Origin: Fibrobacteraceae bacterium
GTDB lineage: Bacteria; Fibrobacterota; Fibrobacteria; Fibrobacterales; Fibrobacteraceae
Direction of reading: 5' to 3'
Length of the DNA: 41,671 nucleotides
NCBI GenBank assembly: GCA_017631885.1
Contig: JAGBSH010000019.1
Location: forward strand, 1 to 41,671
The position numbers and the translations under genes were made by a program. The notes under the pieces are model-generated. The model saw nothing but the letters and a program-made list of their open reading frames with translations, was not told the origin of the DNA and ran no database searches. Of this stretch, positions 34,054-41,627 are shown piece after piece; position 1 is the first letter of the stretch; each line of letters opens with the position of its first letter.

Positions 34054-35433
34054 TTAAAACTGAAAATAAATGAACCCCTGGCCAGAGAATCGACCAAAGA
34101 AAATTAAAGGCAATAAATACAACAAATACTTCAATAGAATCGGGACATTTTTATTCGAATATAAAAATTGAAAAAGAAGAATCGCCCCACCAAACAAAAC
34201 AGGAACCCAAACCATAGAAGGTAGCAATTCGCTCCATTTTATAAACACGCTTTCTGCAGAAAAAATGTGAGCGAAAAAAGATTTCCAATATTGAAGCCAT
34301 AATGAAAAATTTGGCGCTCGAAACAAAGTGAAAAGAAATGTCACTAAAGTAAATGTGCGAACACATCTCCAAATTTTAAAATTCTCTTTTTGATTAAAGT
34401 GTTGATCATACAAATAAATCAATCCATGTAAAATTCCCCACAGAACAAATGTCCAAGCGGCTCCATGCCACAATCCACTTACAAAAAATACAGCCATTAC
34501 ATTGAATATATGGCGTAAAGAACTACAACGAGAACCACCTAGTGAAAAATAAACATATTCACGCAACCAAGACGTTAATGAAATATGCCAGCGTTTCCAA
34601 AAATCATAAAAATTGAGGGCTAAATAAGGCGTTTTAAAGTTTTCCATTAAACGAACGCCGAACAACCGAGCGGTTCCTATAGCAATATCTGAATAGCCTG
34701 AAAAATCAAAATAAATCTGGAAAGCAAAAGCTATAGCAGACACAAGAATCATTAATGAAGAAGCATCCTGTGGATTTAAAAAAACGGGGTCAGCAATGGT
34801 TGCTAAAGTATCGGCAAGAATCGCTTTCTTGAAAAAACCTTGTAAAATCCGAAAAGTTCCTTCTTTGAAATTTTCTATCGCAAATGATTTTTCTTCAAAA
34901 CGAACTTGTGGTAAAAGGTGCTTTGCATTTTCAATTGGCCCAGCCACTAATTGAGGGAAAAATGTCACATATAATGAATATTGCAGCAAGCTTTTTTCTG
35001 CTGGTATTTTTTTCCGATAAACATCTATCACATAACTTAAACTTTGAAATGTATAAAAGGAAATTCCCATCGGAAGTAATAATGAAGGCAAATGAATTTC
35101 TCCAGAAAACGAAGAGAATATTGCGTTCCAAGTTTCTTCAAAAAAGCCTAAGTATTTAAAAAGAAATAAAATACCTAAATCAAAAATCAAACTACAACAT
35201 AAAAAGAAACGCCGCTTTTTTATTGCTATTGTTTTTTCCATAAAACGAGCCACGGTATAATCCATGAAAACAACAGCAAGCATTAAAATCAAGTATTCAG
35301 GGCGAAAACAAGCGTAAAAATAAAGCCCGGCTAATAAAAGTAAAAGTCTCCTTGGCAAACCTTTTGGCAAACAATAAAACAGCCCAACAACGGCAATTGC
35401 AAAAAGAATAAATAGCCAGGAATGAAAAAACAT
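34054..35433 (-). CDS. AlgI/PatA-type MBOAT O-acyltransferase
   Basis: Polytopic inner-membrane acyltransferase of 459 aa that moves acyl groups from the cytosol for O-acetylation of extracellular glycans. The family motifs are clear: GISFYTFQSLSYVIDVYR, FPQLVAGPIENAKHLLPQ, FDFSGYSDIAIGTARLFG, NFYDFWKRWHISLTSWLREY and the catalytic His in FVSGLWHGAAWTFVLWGILHG. It lies 3 bases after the outer-membrane protein gene and 9 before its AlgJ-like partner. Confidence 0.92.
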   Translation of the reverse strand: MFFHSWLFILFAIAVVGLFYCLPKGLPRRLLLLLAGLYFYACFRPEYLILMLAVVFMDYTVARFMEKTIAIKKRRFFLCCSLIFDLGILFLFKYLGFFEETWNAIFSSFSGEIHLPSLLLPMGISFYTFQSLSYVIDVYRKKIPAEKSLLQYSLYVTFFPQLVAGPIENAKHLLPQVRFEEKSFAIENFKEGTFRILQGFFKKAILADTLATIADPVFLNPQDASSLMILVSAIAFAFQIYFDFSGYSDIAIGTARLFGVRLMENFKTPYLALNFYDFWKRWHISLTSWLREYVYFSLGGSRCSSLRHIFNVMAVFFVSGLWHGAAWTFVLWGILHGLIYLYDQHFNQKENFKIWRCVRTFTLVTFLFTLFRAPNFSLWLQYWKSFFAHIFSAESVFIKWSELLPSMVWVPVLFGGAILLFQFLYSNKNVPILLKYLLYLLPLIFFGRFSGQGFIYFQF

Positions 35434-35436
35434 ATT

Positions 35437-36282
35437 TTAATAATTCAATCCAACAAAAATACCTAACTTAGAAGAAGCGCCACTAATACCAAATCCGTCT
35501 AACAAGCAATCATAAGAAATACCTAATTCTAATTGCGTTTCTGAAGTTCTAAAGAGAACAACACCTGTTGATACACCACCAGCAAAACCCCAGATATCAG
35601 AATCTTCAAAACTACCCGAAGCAAAACCAATACCTAAGCCTAAACCCAAATAAGGAGATATTCGACTAGCATTAAAATAATAACGCCCACCAATAAGTAT
35701 TGTTGTATGCCAAATCCAATCATCACCAAAAGAAATTGAATTGTAATCCATAAATGTTATAGCTCCTTGTGGAGAAGCTTCCCAAATACGACCATAATTC
35801 AATTCAAGCCCTAAAAGATGTTCGCCATCCATATTATGCCAAAAAGAAGGACCGAGTCCAACATGTCTATAAACAAAAGTCCCTTTTCTAGCTTCAAGTT
35901 CGGTTTGTTCCTTTTCAGAAATTTTCCCAACTTCTTCTGTTTCTGTAGAAGCCGTGTTTGCTAACGCCGCTTTTACAACGCGTTCAATGACAACATCTAA
36001 TTCATCAGGATTTTCTGCTTTCATTTTAGATGAATTTTCAATAGTGCCATCATTTTCAATTTCGGCATAAACAATAATAGAACTACCAAGCGGCATTAAA
36101 CTCACACGTAATTTCCGGTCGGCTTGTGCCGTTAATGTTTCACCTTGTTGAACAATAGCATCTCGCACAAGCATTTCTATTGTTTTCGTATCAACACCTG
36201 AATTAGCGGCATCTATTGAAGCAATTTCAACTTTACCTGCAAAAGCTAAACCAGTCAAAAAGAAAAGCAAGAACTTTTTCAT
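35437..36282 (-). CDS. Secreted two-domain protein with C-terminal beta-barrel, function unknown
   Basis: The 281-aa protein has a clear signal peptide (MKKFLLFFLTGLAFAG). Residues 18-105 form a small alpha/beta region (VEIASIDAANSG to ERVVKAALA) with no family I recognise. Residues 135-281 are alternating hydrophobic, Gly- and aromatic-rich strands (GLGPSFWHNM, GRYYFNASRISPYLGLGLGIGF) ending in GIFVGLNY, a pattern expected of an outer-membrane beta-barrel with a C-terminal aromatic residue. ATG 36282 follows the prfC stop by two bases, with AGAGGA as ribosome-binding site. Location next to the glycan O-acetylation pair suggests an envelope role. Confidence 0.65.
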   Translation of the reverse strand: MKKFLLFFLTGLAFAGKVEIASIDAANSGVDTKTIEMLVRDAIVQQGETLTAQADRKLRVSLMPLGSSIIVYAEIENDGTIENSSKMKAENPDELDVVIERVVKAALANTASTETEEVGKISEKEQTELEARKGTFVYRHVGLGPSFWHNMDGEHLLGLELNYGRIWEASPQGAITFMDYNSISFGDDWIWHTTILIGGRYYFNASRISPYLGLGLGIGFASGSFEDSDIWGFAGGVSTGVVLFRTSETQLELGISYDCLLDGFGISGASSKLGIFVGLNY

Positions 36283-36284
36283 TT

Positions 36285-37850
36285 TTATCCTCTAGAAGTT
36301 TGTTCAAATTTTAATTTTTCGTAATTTTTTAAAGCCAAATTCAAACGGTATTCATTTGGGAACAGACACACTAAGCGTCTTTCTTTATCAAGCATACAAT
36401 CCATTGCATATTCAGCAGAAAAATTGCCTAATTCTTTTTCATCGCCACTCACCCAACGAATTCCATAAGCAGGAATTTTATCAAGAGAAACTTCGGCACC
36501 ATATTCTGCTAAAAGTCGATATTTTAAAACATCAAACTGAAGTTCGCCCACAACACCTATTACAGGAATCGGAGATTTCAAAGGTTCATAAAGCTGTGTA
36601 GCCCCTTCTTCAGAAAGTTCTGCTAGACCTTTTGCCATTTGCTTTGATTTCAAAGGATTCAAAAGTGTAACACGCGCAAAAAATTCTGGAGCAAAATCAG
36701 GAATACCAGTAAAGTTCATTTTTTCGCCATCAGTCAGAGTATCGCCAATGCGGAAAAGACCCGGGTCATTTATACCGACAATATCACCGGCATAAGCATG
36801 ATCAATCACTTCTTTATCTTTAGCCAAAAACGCAGTTGGCGCGGCTAAACGGATTTCTCTTCCTGTGCGACAATGATAAACTTTTTCTCCGCGAGTAAAA
36901 CTTCCAGAACAGATTCTTAAAAAAGCAGTTCTATCGCGGTGTTTCGGGTCCATATTGGCTTGGATTTTAAAAACAAATGCACTAAATGAATTTTCTTCTG
37001 GATTGACGTTGCGTTTATCGGTAACACGCACCATTGGCGGTGGGGCTAATTCTGCAAAAGCATTCAATAATTGGCGTACACCAAAATTATTCACCGCACT
37101 CCCAAAGAAAACAGGACACATTTCGCCTTTTAAGAATTTTTCTTTATCAAATGGATCCATTGCTCCTGTAACCATATCGTATTCTTCACGGAACTGAGCT
37201 ACCCAATTTTCGCCACACATTTCAACAAGACGCGGGTCATCAGGGCCAGACATCTGAATAATTTCCTGACTACCTTCTTCTTTGTTAAAAGTATGGAATG
37301 TATTTTCTGCAATGCTATAAACGCCTTTAAATAATTTTCCAACACCTATTGGCAAAGTAAAAGGAGCTACTTTGATTTTTAGAATGCTTTCTATTTCATC
37401 TAACAAGTCTAAAACAGGACGACCATCTAAATCCATTTTATTGATAAACGTAATAATCGGAGTATGACGCATGCGGCAAACATCCATCAATTTAATCGTT
37501 TGGCGTTCCACACCATTTACGCTATCAATCAAAACAAGTGCAGCATCTACTGCAGTTAAAGCTCTATAAGTATCTTCACAGAAATCCTGGTGACCCGGGG
37601 TATCTACCAGGTTAAACATGCAACCTTCAAAAGGGAAATTCAAAACAGAACTTGAAACAGAAATTCCACGTTGCTGTTCGATTTTCATCCAGTCACTAAC
37701 GGTATAGCTTCTGTTTGATTTGGCTCTAACATGCCCCGCTTCGCGGATAACATTTCCATACCACAAGAATTTTTCTGTAATTGTTGTTTTACCAGCATCT
37801 GGGTGACTGACAATAGCAAATGTTCTGCGCTTTTGAATTTCTGATTTCAC
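36285..37850 (-). CDS. prfC: Peptide chain release factor 3
   Basis: GTPase that recycles RF1 and RF2 from the ribosome. G-domain motifs: AIVSHPDAGKTTITEKFL (G1), ARSNRSYTVSDW with EQQRGISV (switch region), LVDTPGHQDF (G3) and FINKMDLDGR (G4). Domains II and III follow, with VGELQFDVLKYRL near the C-terminus, as in RF3. The length of about 521 aa fits. I chose GTG 37850 because GGAG lies seven bases upstream; the open frame extends 12 codons further. First gene of the unit that runs through to folA. Confidence 0.93.
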   Translation of the reverse strand: MKSEIQKRRTFAIVSHPDAGKTTITEKFLWYGNVIREAGHVRAKSNRSYTVSDWMKIEQQRGISVSSSVLNFPFEGCMFNLVDTPGHQDFCEDTYRALTAVDAALVLIDSVNGVERQTIKLMDVCRMRHTPIITFINKMDLDGRPVLDLLDEIESILKIKVAPFTLPIGVGKLFKGVYSIAENTFHTFNKEEGSQEIIQMSGPDDPRLVEMCGENWVAQFREEYDMVTGAMDPFDKEKFLKGEMCPVFFGSAVNNFGVRQLLNAFAELAPPPMVRVTDKRNVNPEENSFSAFVFKIQANMDPKHRDRTAFLRICSGSFTRGEKVYHCRTGREIRLAAPTAFLAKDKEVIDHAYAGDIVGINDPGLFRIGDTLTDGEKMNFTGIPDFAPEFFARVTLLNPLKSKQMAKGLAELSEEGATQLYEPLKSPIPVIGVVGELQFDVLKYRLLAEYGAEVSLDKIPAYGIRWVSGDEKELGNFSAEYAMDCMLDKERRLVCLFPNEYRLNLALKNYEKLKFEQTSRG

Positions 37851-37950
37851 AATAAAACTCCAGTTTTCAAGGCTCAAATATAGCAAACATAAAACACCTT
37901 GTTTTTAGATTTTTTTATGAACTTGTCTTACATTTAAGTAAAACCCAACA

Positions 37951-38189
37951 AGCGAGAGTCGCGGCAGATGCAAACTTGTTTGCAATCTGACATGACCGAG
38001 CGAAATGGGTTTCTGTAAAACTTAAGCAAGCGAGAGTCGCGGAAAAACAACTTGTCATGGCGAGAGGCTTTTAGTCTCGTGGCCATCTGTTAGCAAGTTG
38101 TCATGGCAAGGAGATTACCACGCCGTGCTTTCTGCACGGCTCGTAATGACAAGTTCAGGATAGTCATCGCGAACGCAGTGTGGCGATCT
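37951..38189. repeat. 239-bp direct repeat, left copy, flanking the FISUMP module
   Basis: Matches 41389-41627 without gaps, with 6 differences in 239 bases (offset 3438). It contains the structured element also seen at 1-146, here with inner stem GCAAAC-TT-GTTTGC. A second partial unit follows (gcgagagtcgcgg at about 38029), then GTCAT-type palindromes. It provides the last 33 or so codons of the small ORF at 38090-38512. The 100 bases before it (37851-37950) hold the prfC upstream region and no gene. Confidence 0.93.
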
Positions 38190-38512
38190 ACTGGCAAGGA
38201 GATTGCTTCTGTCGTTTCACTCCAGAATTTATTGGTATTCAAATCAATAATTTTCATCCGAGAACCGTTTACAATACTTCTTTGATTCAAAAAAGAGGTA
38301 TTTATTTCAGAATAAATTTTATTTTTCCCTTTTTGAACAAAGAAAACGGAGACCGATTGCTTTGAACCAACTGTAGAAACAGATGTGCGGACACTCAACT
38401 CTATAGAATCGCCTGATATTGGATTTCTTTTTAAATCCGCACGAACTTGATTAAGTGATAACGCGAAAGAAGGAATCGACAAAAAAAGAAAAAGAATAAG
38501 TATTTTTCGCAT
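38090..38512 (-). pseudogene. Small secreted protein (cassette 1), 3' end replaced by repeat
   Basis: Starts at ATG 38512, 6 bases after the cassette-1 FISUMP stop; a TTG six bases upstream is an alternative. A signal peptide (KILILFLFLSIPSFALS) is followed by a region identical to the cassette-2 ORF apart from one residue, ending SIELSVR. The next 60 residues or so (KQSVSVFFVQKGKNKIYSE, NGSRMKIIDLNTNKFW) loosely resemble LolA/DUF4412-like periplasmic proteins. From about residue 107 the frame runs into the repeat: VDRHTAFAMT and KARRGNLLAMTTC are typical repeat translations. The original gene was therefore probably longer and has been truncated. Confidence 0.6.
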
Positions 38513-38533
38513 ACGCAATTAATCCTTTATGCA
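38388..38533. repeat. Cassette 3' block, copy 1
   Basis: About 146 bases covering the first 43 codons of the small ORF and the last codons of the FISUMP gene. It is nearly identical to 39341-39486; I count one change in the body plus a few around the FISUMP stop codon. The blocks mark where constant and variable DNA meet in the two cassettes. Confidence 0.85.
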
Positions 38534-39172
38534 ACGAATAGACATTTGCGAAAATGAAAAAGATGTATCAACAACCATTCCTATATGTAGAGATTGAGCT
38601 AAAGTAGTATTAATCATACTTGATGTCCAAATATGGAATGTTCGATATAAAGATTCATACACAGTTCCGCTTCTCATTCCGGCTGGTTTTGCAGAAAACC
38701 CACATTCGTCAGAGCCAGCCCCCCCCGTAGACGGGTCCCATAATGACGTGCTTTTCATCATTTGTGCCGTTTTACTATCGTTTCCCCCCATTTCTGATAT
38801 TAACAATTTAACATCATTTCCACTTGGAATATGCCACCCTTGAGGACAAATCGAATCAATCATAACATTATCTAAAAGACCGTAATTACCTCCATCCATT
38901 TCCAAAGAGTACAACCTTCCAAAAATTTCACAATTAGTTTCATCGTTGTCATAGCAGGTGCTATAATCAGCATTGTAATTCAAGTTCTCAGCCATCCAAA
39001 CCTGGTTGCCAATGGTCGTGTATTTATACACTTGCCCATCCCGTTCATCAACAAAAGTTCCTCGACCGCTTTCTGGACAGACTTCGCTAGCGTTCCAACT
39101 ATTGCTATCGTCAGAACACGATGCTAAGAACGCGGCAAGAGCGATTGACAAAAAAGCTTGTTTCTTATTCAT
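38519..39172 (-). CDS. FISUMP-domain lipoprotein, cassette 1
   Basis: About 217 aa. A lipoprotein signal peptide ends in LAAFLASC with Cys19. Then comes the Fib_succ_major domain (PF09603/TIGR02145): VCPESGRGTFVDERDGQVYK, TTIGNQVWMAENLNY, FGRLYSLE, SICPQGWHIPSGNDVKLLI, SDECGFSAKPAGMR and the terminal MSIRCIKD. It is predicted to be exported and surface- or periplasm-exposed; the molecular role of FISUMP proteins is unknown. ATG 39172 is chosen because GAGGT lies upstream; the frame is open further. The first 65 or so residues are almost identical to cassette 2, while the remainder is only distantly similar. Confidence 0.88.
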   Translation of the reverse strand: MNKKQAFLSIALAAFLASCSDDSNSWNASEVCPESGRGTFVDERDGQVYKYTTIGNQVWMAENLNYNADYSTCYDNDETNCEIFGRLYSLEMDGGNYGLLDNVMIDSICPQGWHIPSGNDVKLLISEMGGNDSKTAQMMKSTSLWDPSTGGAGSDECGFSAKPAGMRSGTVYESLYRTFHIWTSSMINTTLAQSLHIGMVVDTSFSFSQMSIRCIKD

Positions 39173-39215
39173 TTTGATTACCTCTATTTTAAAAGTTGCC
39201 ATGTTAAAATACGGG
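38977..39215. repeat. Cassette 5' block, copy 1
   Basis: 239 bases covering the FISUMP leader, ribosome-binding site and first 65 or so codons. It matches 39933-40171 with 3 differences and no gaps (offset 956). Beyond 38977 the similarity stops abruptly. The upstream end also encodes the final residues (ILTWQLLK) of the small ORF at 39184-39465. Confidence 0.93.
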
Positions 39216-39465
39216 CCCCTCGACGGAGAACGAGATAGCATCCTGCCGAAAGACTAAAATCGAATACATTTACAGAATGCTCCCCTTCATTCCAAGTTCC
39301 GTTGAACAAGGTCACCATAGGTAATCCTGCGGCGTTTACACGGACACTCAACTCTATAGAATCGCCTGATATTGGATTTTTTTTTAAATCCGCACGAACT
39401 TGATTAAGTGATAACGCGAAAGAAGGAATCGACAAAAAAAGAAAAAGAATAAGTATTTTTCGCAT
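39184..39465 (-). CDS. Small secreted protein with type IX-like C-terminal sorting sequence, cassette 2
   Basis: About 93 aa from ATG 39465, 6 bases after the cassette-2 FISUMP stop. The signal peptide and the segment ending SIELSVR are shared with the cassette-1 small ORF. The C-terminal 50 residues are unrelated to that ORF: VTLFNGTWNEGEHSVNVF and LSAGCYLVLRRGARILTW resemble the end of type IX secretion (Por) sorting domains and Fibrobacter C-terminal modules, with the usual (L/F)-x-x-G-x-Y-x-(V/L)-R pattern and basic end. A signal peptide joined almost directly to a sorting domain suggests a gene that lost its central cargo domain, or a small cargo itself. Confidence 0.55.
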   Translation of the reverse strand: MRKILILFLFLSIPSFALSLNQVRADLKKNPISGDSIELSVRVNAAGLPMVTLFNGTWNEGEHSVNVFDFSLSAGCYLVLRRGARILTWQLLK

Positions 39466-39486
39466 ACGCAATCAGTCCTTTATACA
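39341..39486. repeat. Cassette 3' block, copy 2
   Basis: Counterpart of 38388-38533 at an offset of 953. The boundary with unrelated DNA on the low-coordinate side is sharp, just past the codons for SIELSVR. Confidence 0.85.
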
Positions 39487-40128
39487 CCGCAACGTCATCC
39501 AGGCGTCAGCAAAATGATTCAATACACTTGAATGAATAATAACGTCAAATACGCTACTTGATGTTTTCATTGTCGAGGACCAATATGATGCCGACAAGAA
39601 CATATCTGTAATACCCCCATTCCAGTAGAGATATCCTGCGGGAAGTGAAGAAAAAGCACAATCATCAGAACCGCTTTCTCTTTTCTCATTCCAAAAGTTT
39701 GTACTTTTTAACCTCATCGCGGTTTCTCTATCATCTAATTTTCCAACAACATTTATTAACTCAAGCCATTCATCGTTAGAAGGTACATGCCATCCCATGG
39801 GACAAACAGAATCGACTCTAGCATAGTCTAGCTTACCATTTTCATCATTGTTCTCTTGCAAAGAATAGTATCGCCCCCAAAAATTGCAATCTGAATCACC
39901 ATTGTCATAACAGATACTATAGTCTGTTTCATAATTCAAGTTCTCAGCCATCCAAACCTGGTTGCCAATGGTCGTGTATTTATACACTTGCCCATCCCGT
40001 TCATCAACAAAAGTTCCTCGACCGCTTTCTGGACAGACTTCGCTAGCGTTCCAGCTATTGCTATCGTCAGAACACGATGCTAAGAACGCGGCAAGAGTGA
40101 TTGAGAAAAAAGCTTGTTTCTTATTCAT
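39472..40128 (-). CDS. FISUMP-domain lipoprotein, cassette 2
   Basis: About 218 aa with the same lipoprotein signal and N-terminal FISUMP blocks as cassette 1. The core is different: WGRYYSLQENN, SVCPMGWHVPSNDEWLELI, SDDCAFSSLPAGYLYW, SASYWSSTMK, and terminal WMTLRCIKD. The core keeps the FISUMP landmarks (GWH(I/V)PS, a Cys-containing SD(D/E)C and a late Trp/Ser motif) but most positions differ from cassette 1. ATG 40128 has GAGGT upstream. It lies 31 bases after the small ORF that ends at 40160 and is probably cotranscribed with the whole module. Confidence 0.88.
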   Translation of the reverse strand: MNKKQAFFSITLAAFLASCSDDSNSWNASEVCPESGRGTFVDERDGQVYKYTTIGNQVWMAENLNYETDYSICYDNGDSDCNFWGRYYSLQENNDENGKLDYARVDSVCPMGWHVPSNDEWLELINVVGKLDDRETAMRLKSTNFWNEKRESGSDDCAFSSLPAGYLYWNGGITDMFLSASYWSSTMKTSSSVFDVIIHSSVLNHFADAWMTLRCIKD

Positions 40129-40171
40129 TTTGATTACCTCTATTTTAAAAGTTGCCATGTTAAAATACGGG
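39933..40171. repeat. Cassette 5' block, copy 2
   Basis: Counterpart of 38977-39215. At its upstream end it meets the small ORF at 40160-40483, whose last few codons are read from this block in a different frame than in copy 1. That places a duplication junction near 40172. Confidence 0.93.
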
Positions 40172-40483
40172 ACCCTTCGTTAAAATATTTTCGTTTGAGA
40201 TGGCCAATTCATTTGCATATGCAACTGGAGACATCTGGGACATTTCATAAGTAGCGCAATACACATGGCCTTTAAGTCCAATAACCTTGCTTTGAATATA
40301 GTCCTTAAGGTCATCATTCCAGCATTTATTTTCTTCCAAAGTTGCTTTTGAGTCATAAACAGTATTAAGAAGAATAAATAAGGAATTGTTACTCGGCTCA
40401 ACTGCGGTTGCCGAAAAAGAACTACTAAACGCAAAAATAATCGCTATGAAAGAAATGAAGAATAACCGTTGATTTTTAAGCAT
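40160..40483 (-). CDS. Small secreted protein of unknown function, cassette 3
   Basis: About 107 aa from ATG 40483, 5 bases after the cassette-3 FISUMP stop. A signal peptide (LFFISFIAIIFAFSSSFS) precedes a short mature part with two Cys (ENKCWNDDLKDY and GHVYCATYEMS) that could form a disulphide. No family is recognised. It occupies the same position as the small ORFs in cassettes 1 and 2 but shares no sequence with them beyond the signal-peptide type. The last residues (KGPVF) come from the cassette 5' block, so the original C-terminus may have been lost at the duplication junction. Confidence 0.55.
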   Translation of the reverse strand: MLKNQRLFFISFIAIIFAFSSSFSATAVEPSNNSLFILLNTVYDSKATLEENKCWNDDLKDYIQSKVIGLKGHVYCATYEMSQMSPVAYANELAISNENILTKGPVF

Positions 40484-40488
40484 AAGCG

Positions 40489-41283
40489 CTAATCTTTTAA
40501 GCACCGAATCGACTTCAAATCGCTTTTATATCCGTCTGTATAAAGTAGTTTCAAATCCGTTCGATAAGAAACAACCCTAAAAAAAAGAATTAATTCGTTA
40601 TCTTCAGAAGAACCTTCTGAACTAGACCATGCATCAGCTACATAACCTATATGCGGTTTGTATGTTGCTTCCGATGGCAACAACATAAAACCACAATCGT
40701 CTGATCCATTGAGGTCCTCTCCGCGATTCAGCTCCTTCCAGCCAGTCGTGGAACGCAAACGCACATTGGCTTCAGAATCGCCACCCATTCGGCTAATGAG
40801 TTCAGCAAACTCCTCTTCGCTGGGCAAATGCCAACCAGCAGGACAAGCATAACTGGCGGCATACCAGTTGTACGCGAGCCCAATTTCCTGACAGTTGTCC
40901 TCTGGGAAAAAGCACAGAACACGAGTATTTGACATATTCCCTGTCGTGGGGTCGGGCAAGGAATCAACCACGAACTCAAATGAACGATTTTCCGGGTTCC
41001 AATCTTGATTGTAAATGTTGCTTTTTTCTACCGAGTTCCAAGTGATGGGTTCAAAGACATAAGTCGCCCCCATGTCATAATTCAAATTCTCTGCCATCCA
41101 CACTTGGTTACCAATGGTTGTATACTTATATTCTTGTCCGTCGCGCTCATCAACAAATGTGCCTCGCCCACTTTCTGGGCAAACTTCTGCTGCGTTAAAT
41201 TCTTCACTTGCACTAGAACTATTTTCAGAGCAAGCAATAAAAAAAATGGAGATTATACCCACAAGCAAACACTTATTTTTCAT
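40489..41283 (-). CDS. FISUMP-domain lipoprotein, cassette 3
   Basis: 264 aa, the first gene of the module. The lipoprotein signal ends in IFFIAC with Cys18. FISUMP blocks: VCPESGRGTFVDERDGQEYK, TTIGNQVWMAENLNYD, then an insert of about 55 residues absent from the other two (FEPITWNSVEKS to LCFFPEDNCQEI), then YACPAGWHLPSEEEFAELI, SDDCGFMLLPSEA, DAWSSSEGSS and SIRCLKD. ATG 41283 has GGAGG upstream, the best ribosome-binding site of the three. It is more distant in DNA sequence, so it is probably the older relative from which or beside which the other two arose. Confidence 0.9.
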   Translation of the reverse strand: MKNKCLLVGIISIFFIACSENSSSASEEFNAAEVCPESGRGTFVDERDGQEYKYTTIGNQVWMAENLNYDMGATYVFEPITWNSVEKSNIYNQDWNPENRSFEFVVDSLPDPTTGNMSNTRVLCFFPEDNCQEIGLAYNWYAASYACPAGWHLPSEEEFAELISRMGGDSEANVRLRSTTGWKELNRGEDLNGSDDCGFMLLPSEATYKPHIGYVADAWSSSEGSSEDNELILFFRVVSYRTDLKLLYTDGYKSDLKSIRCLKD

Positions 41284-41350
41284 TTGAAACCTCCAATAGA
41301 GGGAAAAGTAGAAAAATATTTATCGAAATCAAGCATACAACAAAAAGTTT

Positions 41351-41388
41351 CCATGACCGAGCGCAACGGGTTTCTCTAAAACCTAAGA
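41351..41388. repeat. Partial extra unit of the structured repeat
   Basis: Bases ccatgaccgagcgcaacggg onward match the last third of the structured element and immediately precede the right 239-bp copy. Here the inter-unit pairing is GGGTTT/AAACCT, compared with GAGTTT/AAACTC at 1-146, so pairing potential is kept. The gap from 41284 to 41350 shows no gene; it should hold the promoter of the FISUMP module. Confidence 0.7.
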
Positions 41389-41627
41389 AGCGAGAGTCGC
41401 GGCAGATGCAAACTTGTTTGCAATCTGACATGACCGAGCGAAACGGGTTTCTGTAAAACTTAAGCAAGCGAGTGTCGCGGAAAAACAACTTGTCATGGCG
41501 AGAGGCCTTGTGCCTCGTGGCCATCTGTTAGCAAGTTGTCATGGCAAGGAGATTACCACGCCGTGCTTTCTGCACGGCTCGTAATGACAAGTTCAGGATA
41601 GTCATCGCGAACGCAGTGTGGCGATCT
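41389..41627. repeat. 239-bp direct repeat, right copy, flanking the FISUMP module
   Basis: Ungapped match to 37951-38189 with 6 differences, four of them clustered in a hairpin (gaggcttttagtctcg against gaggccttgtgcctcg). The two copies enclose the three FISUMP cassettes in direct orientation. Confidence 0.93.

Noticed and set aside
41273-41524. Minus-strand frame of about 83 codons across the right repeat and the start of the cassette-3 gene
   Set aside because: It lies mostly in repeat DNA, overlaps the FISUMP-3 start in another frame and has no recognisable signal.
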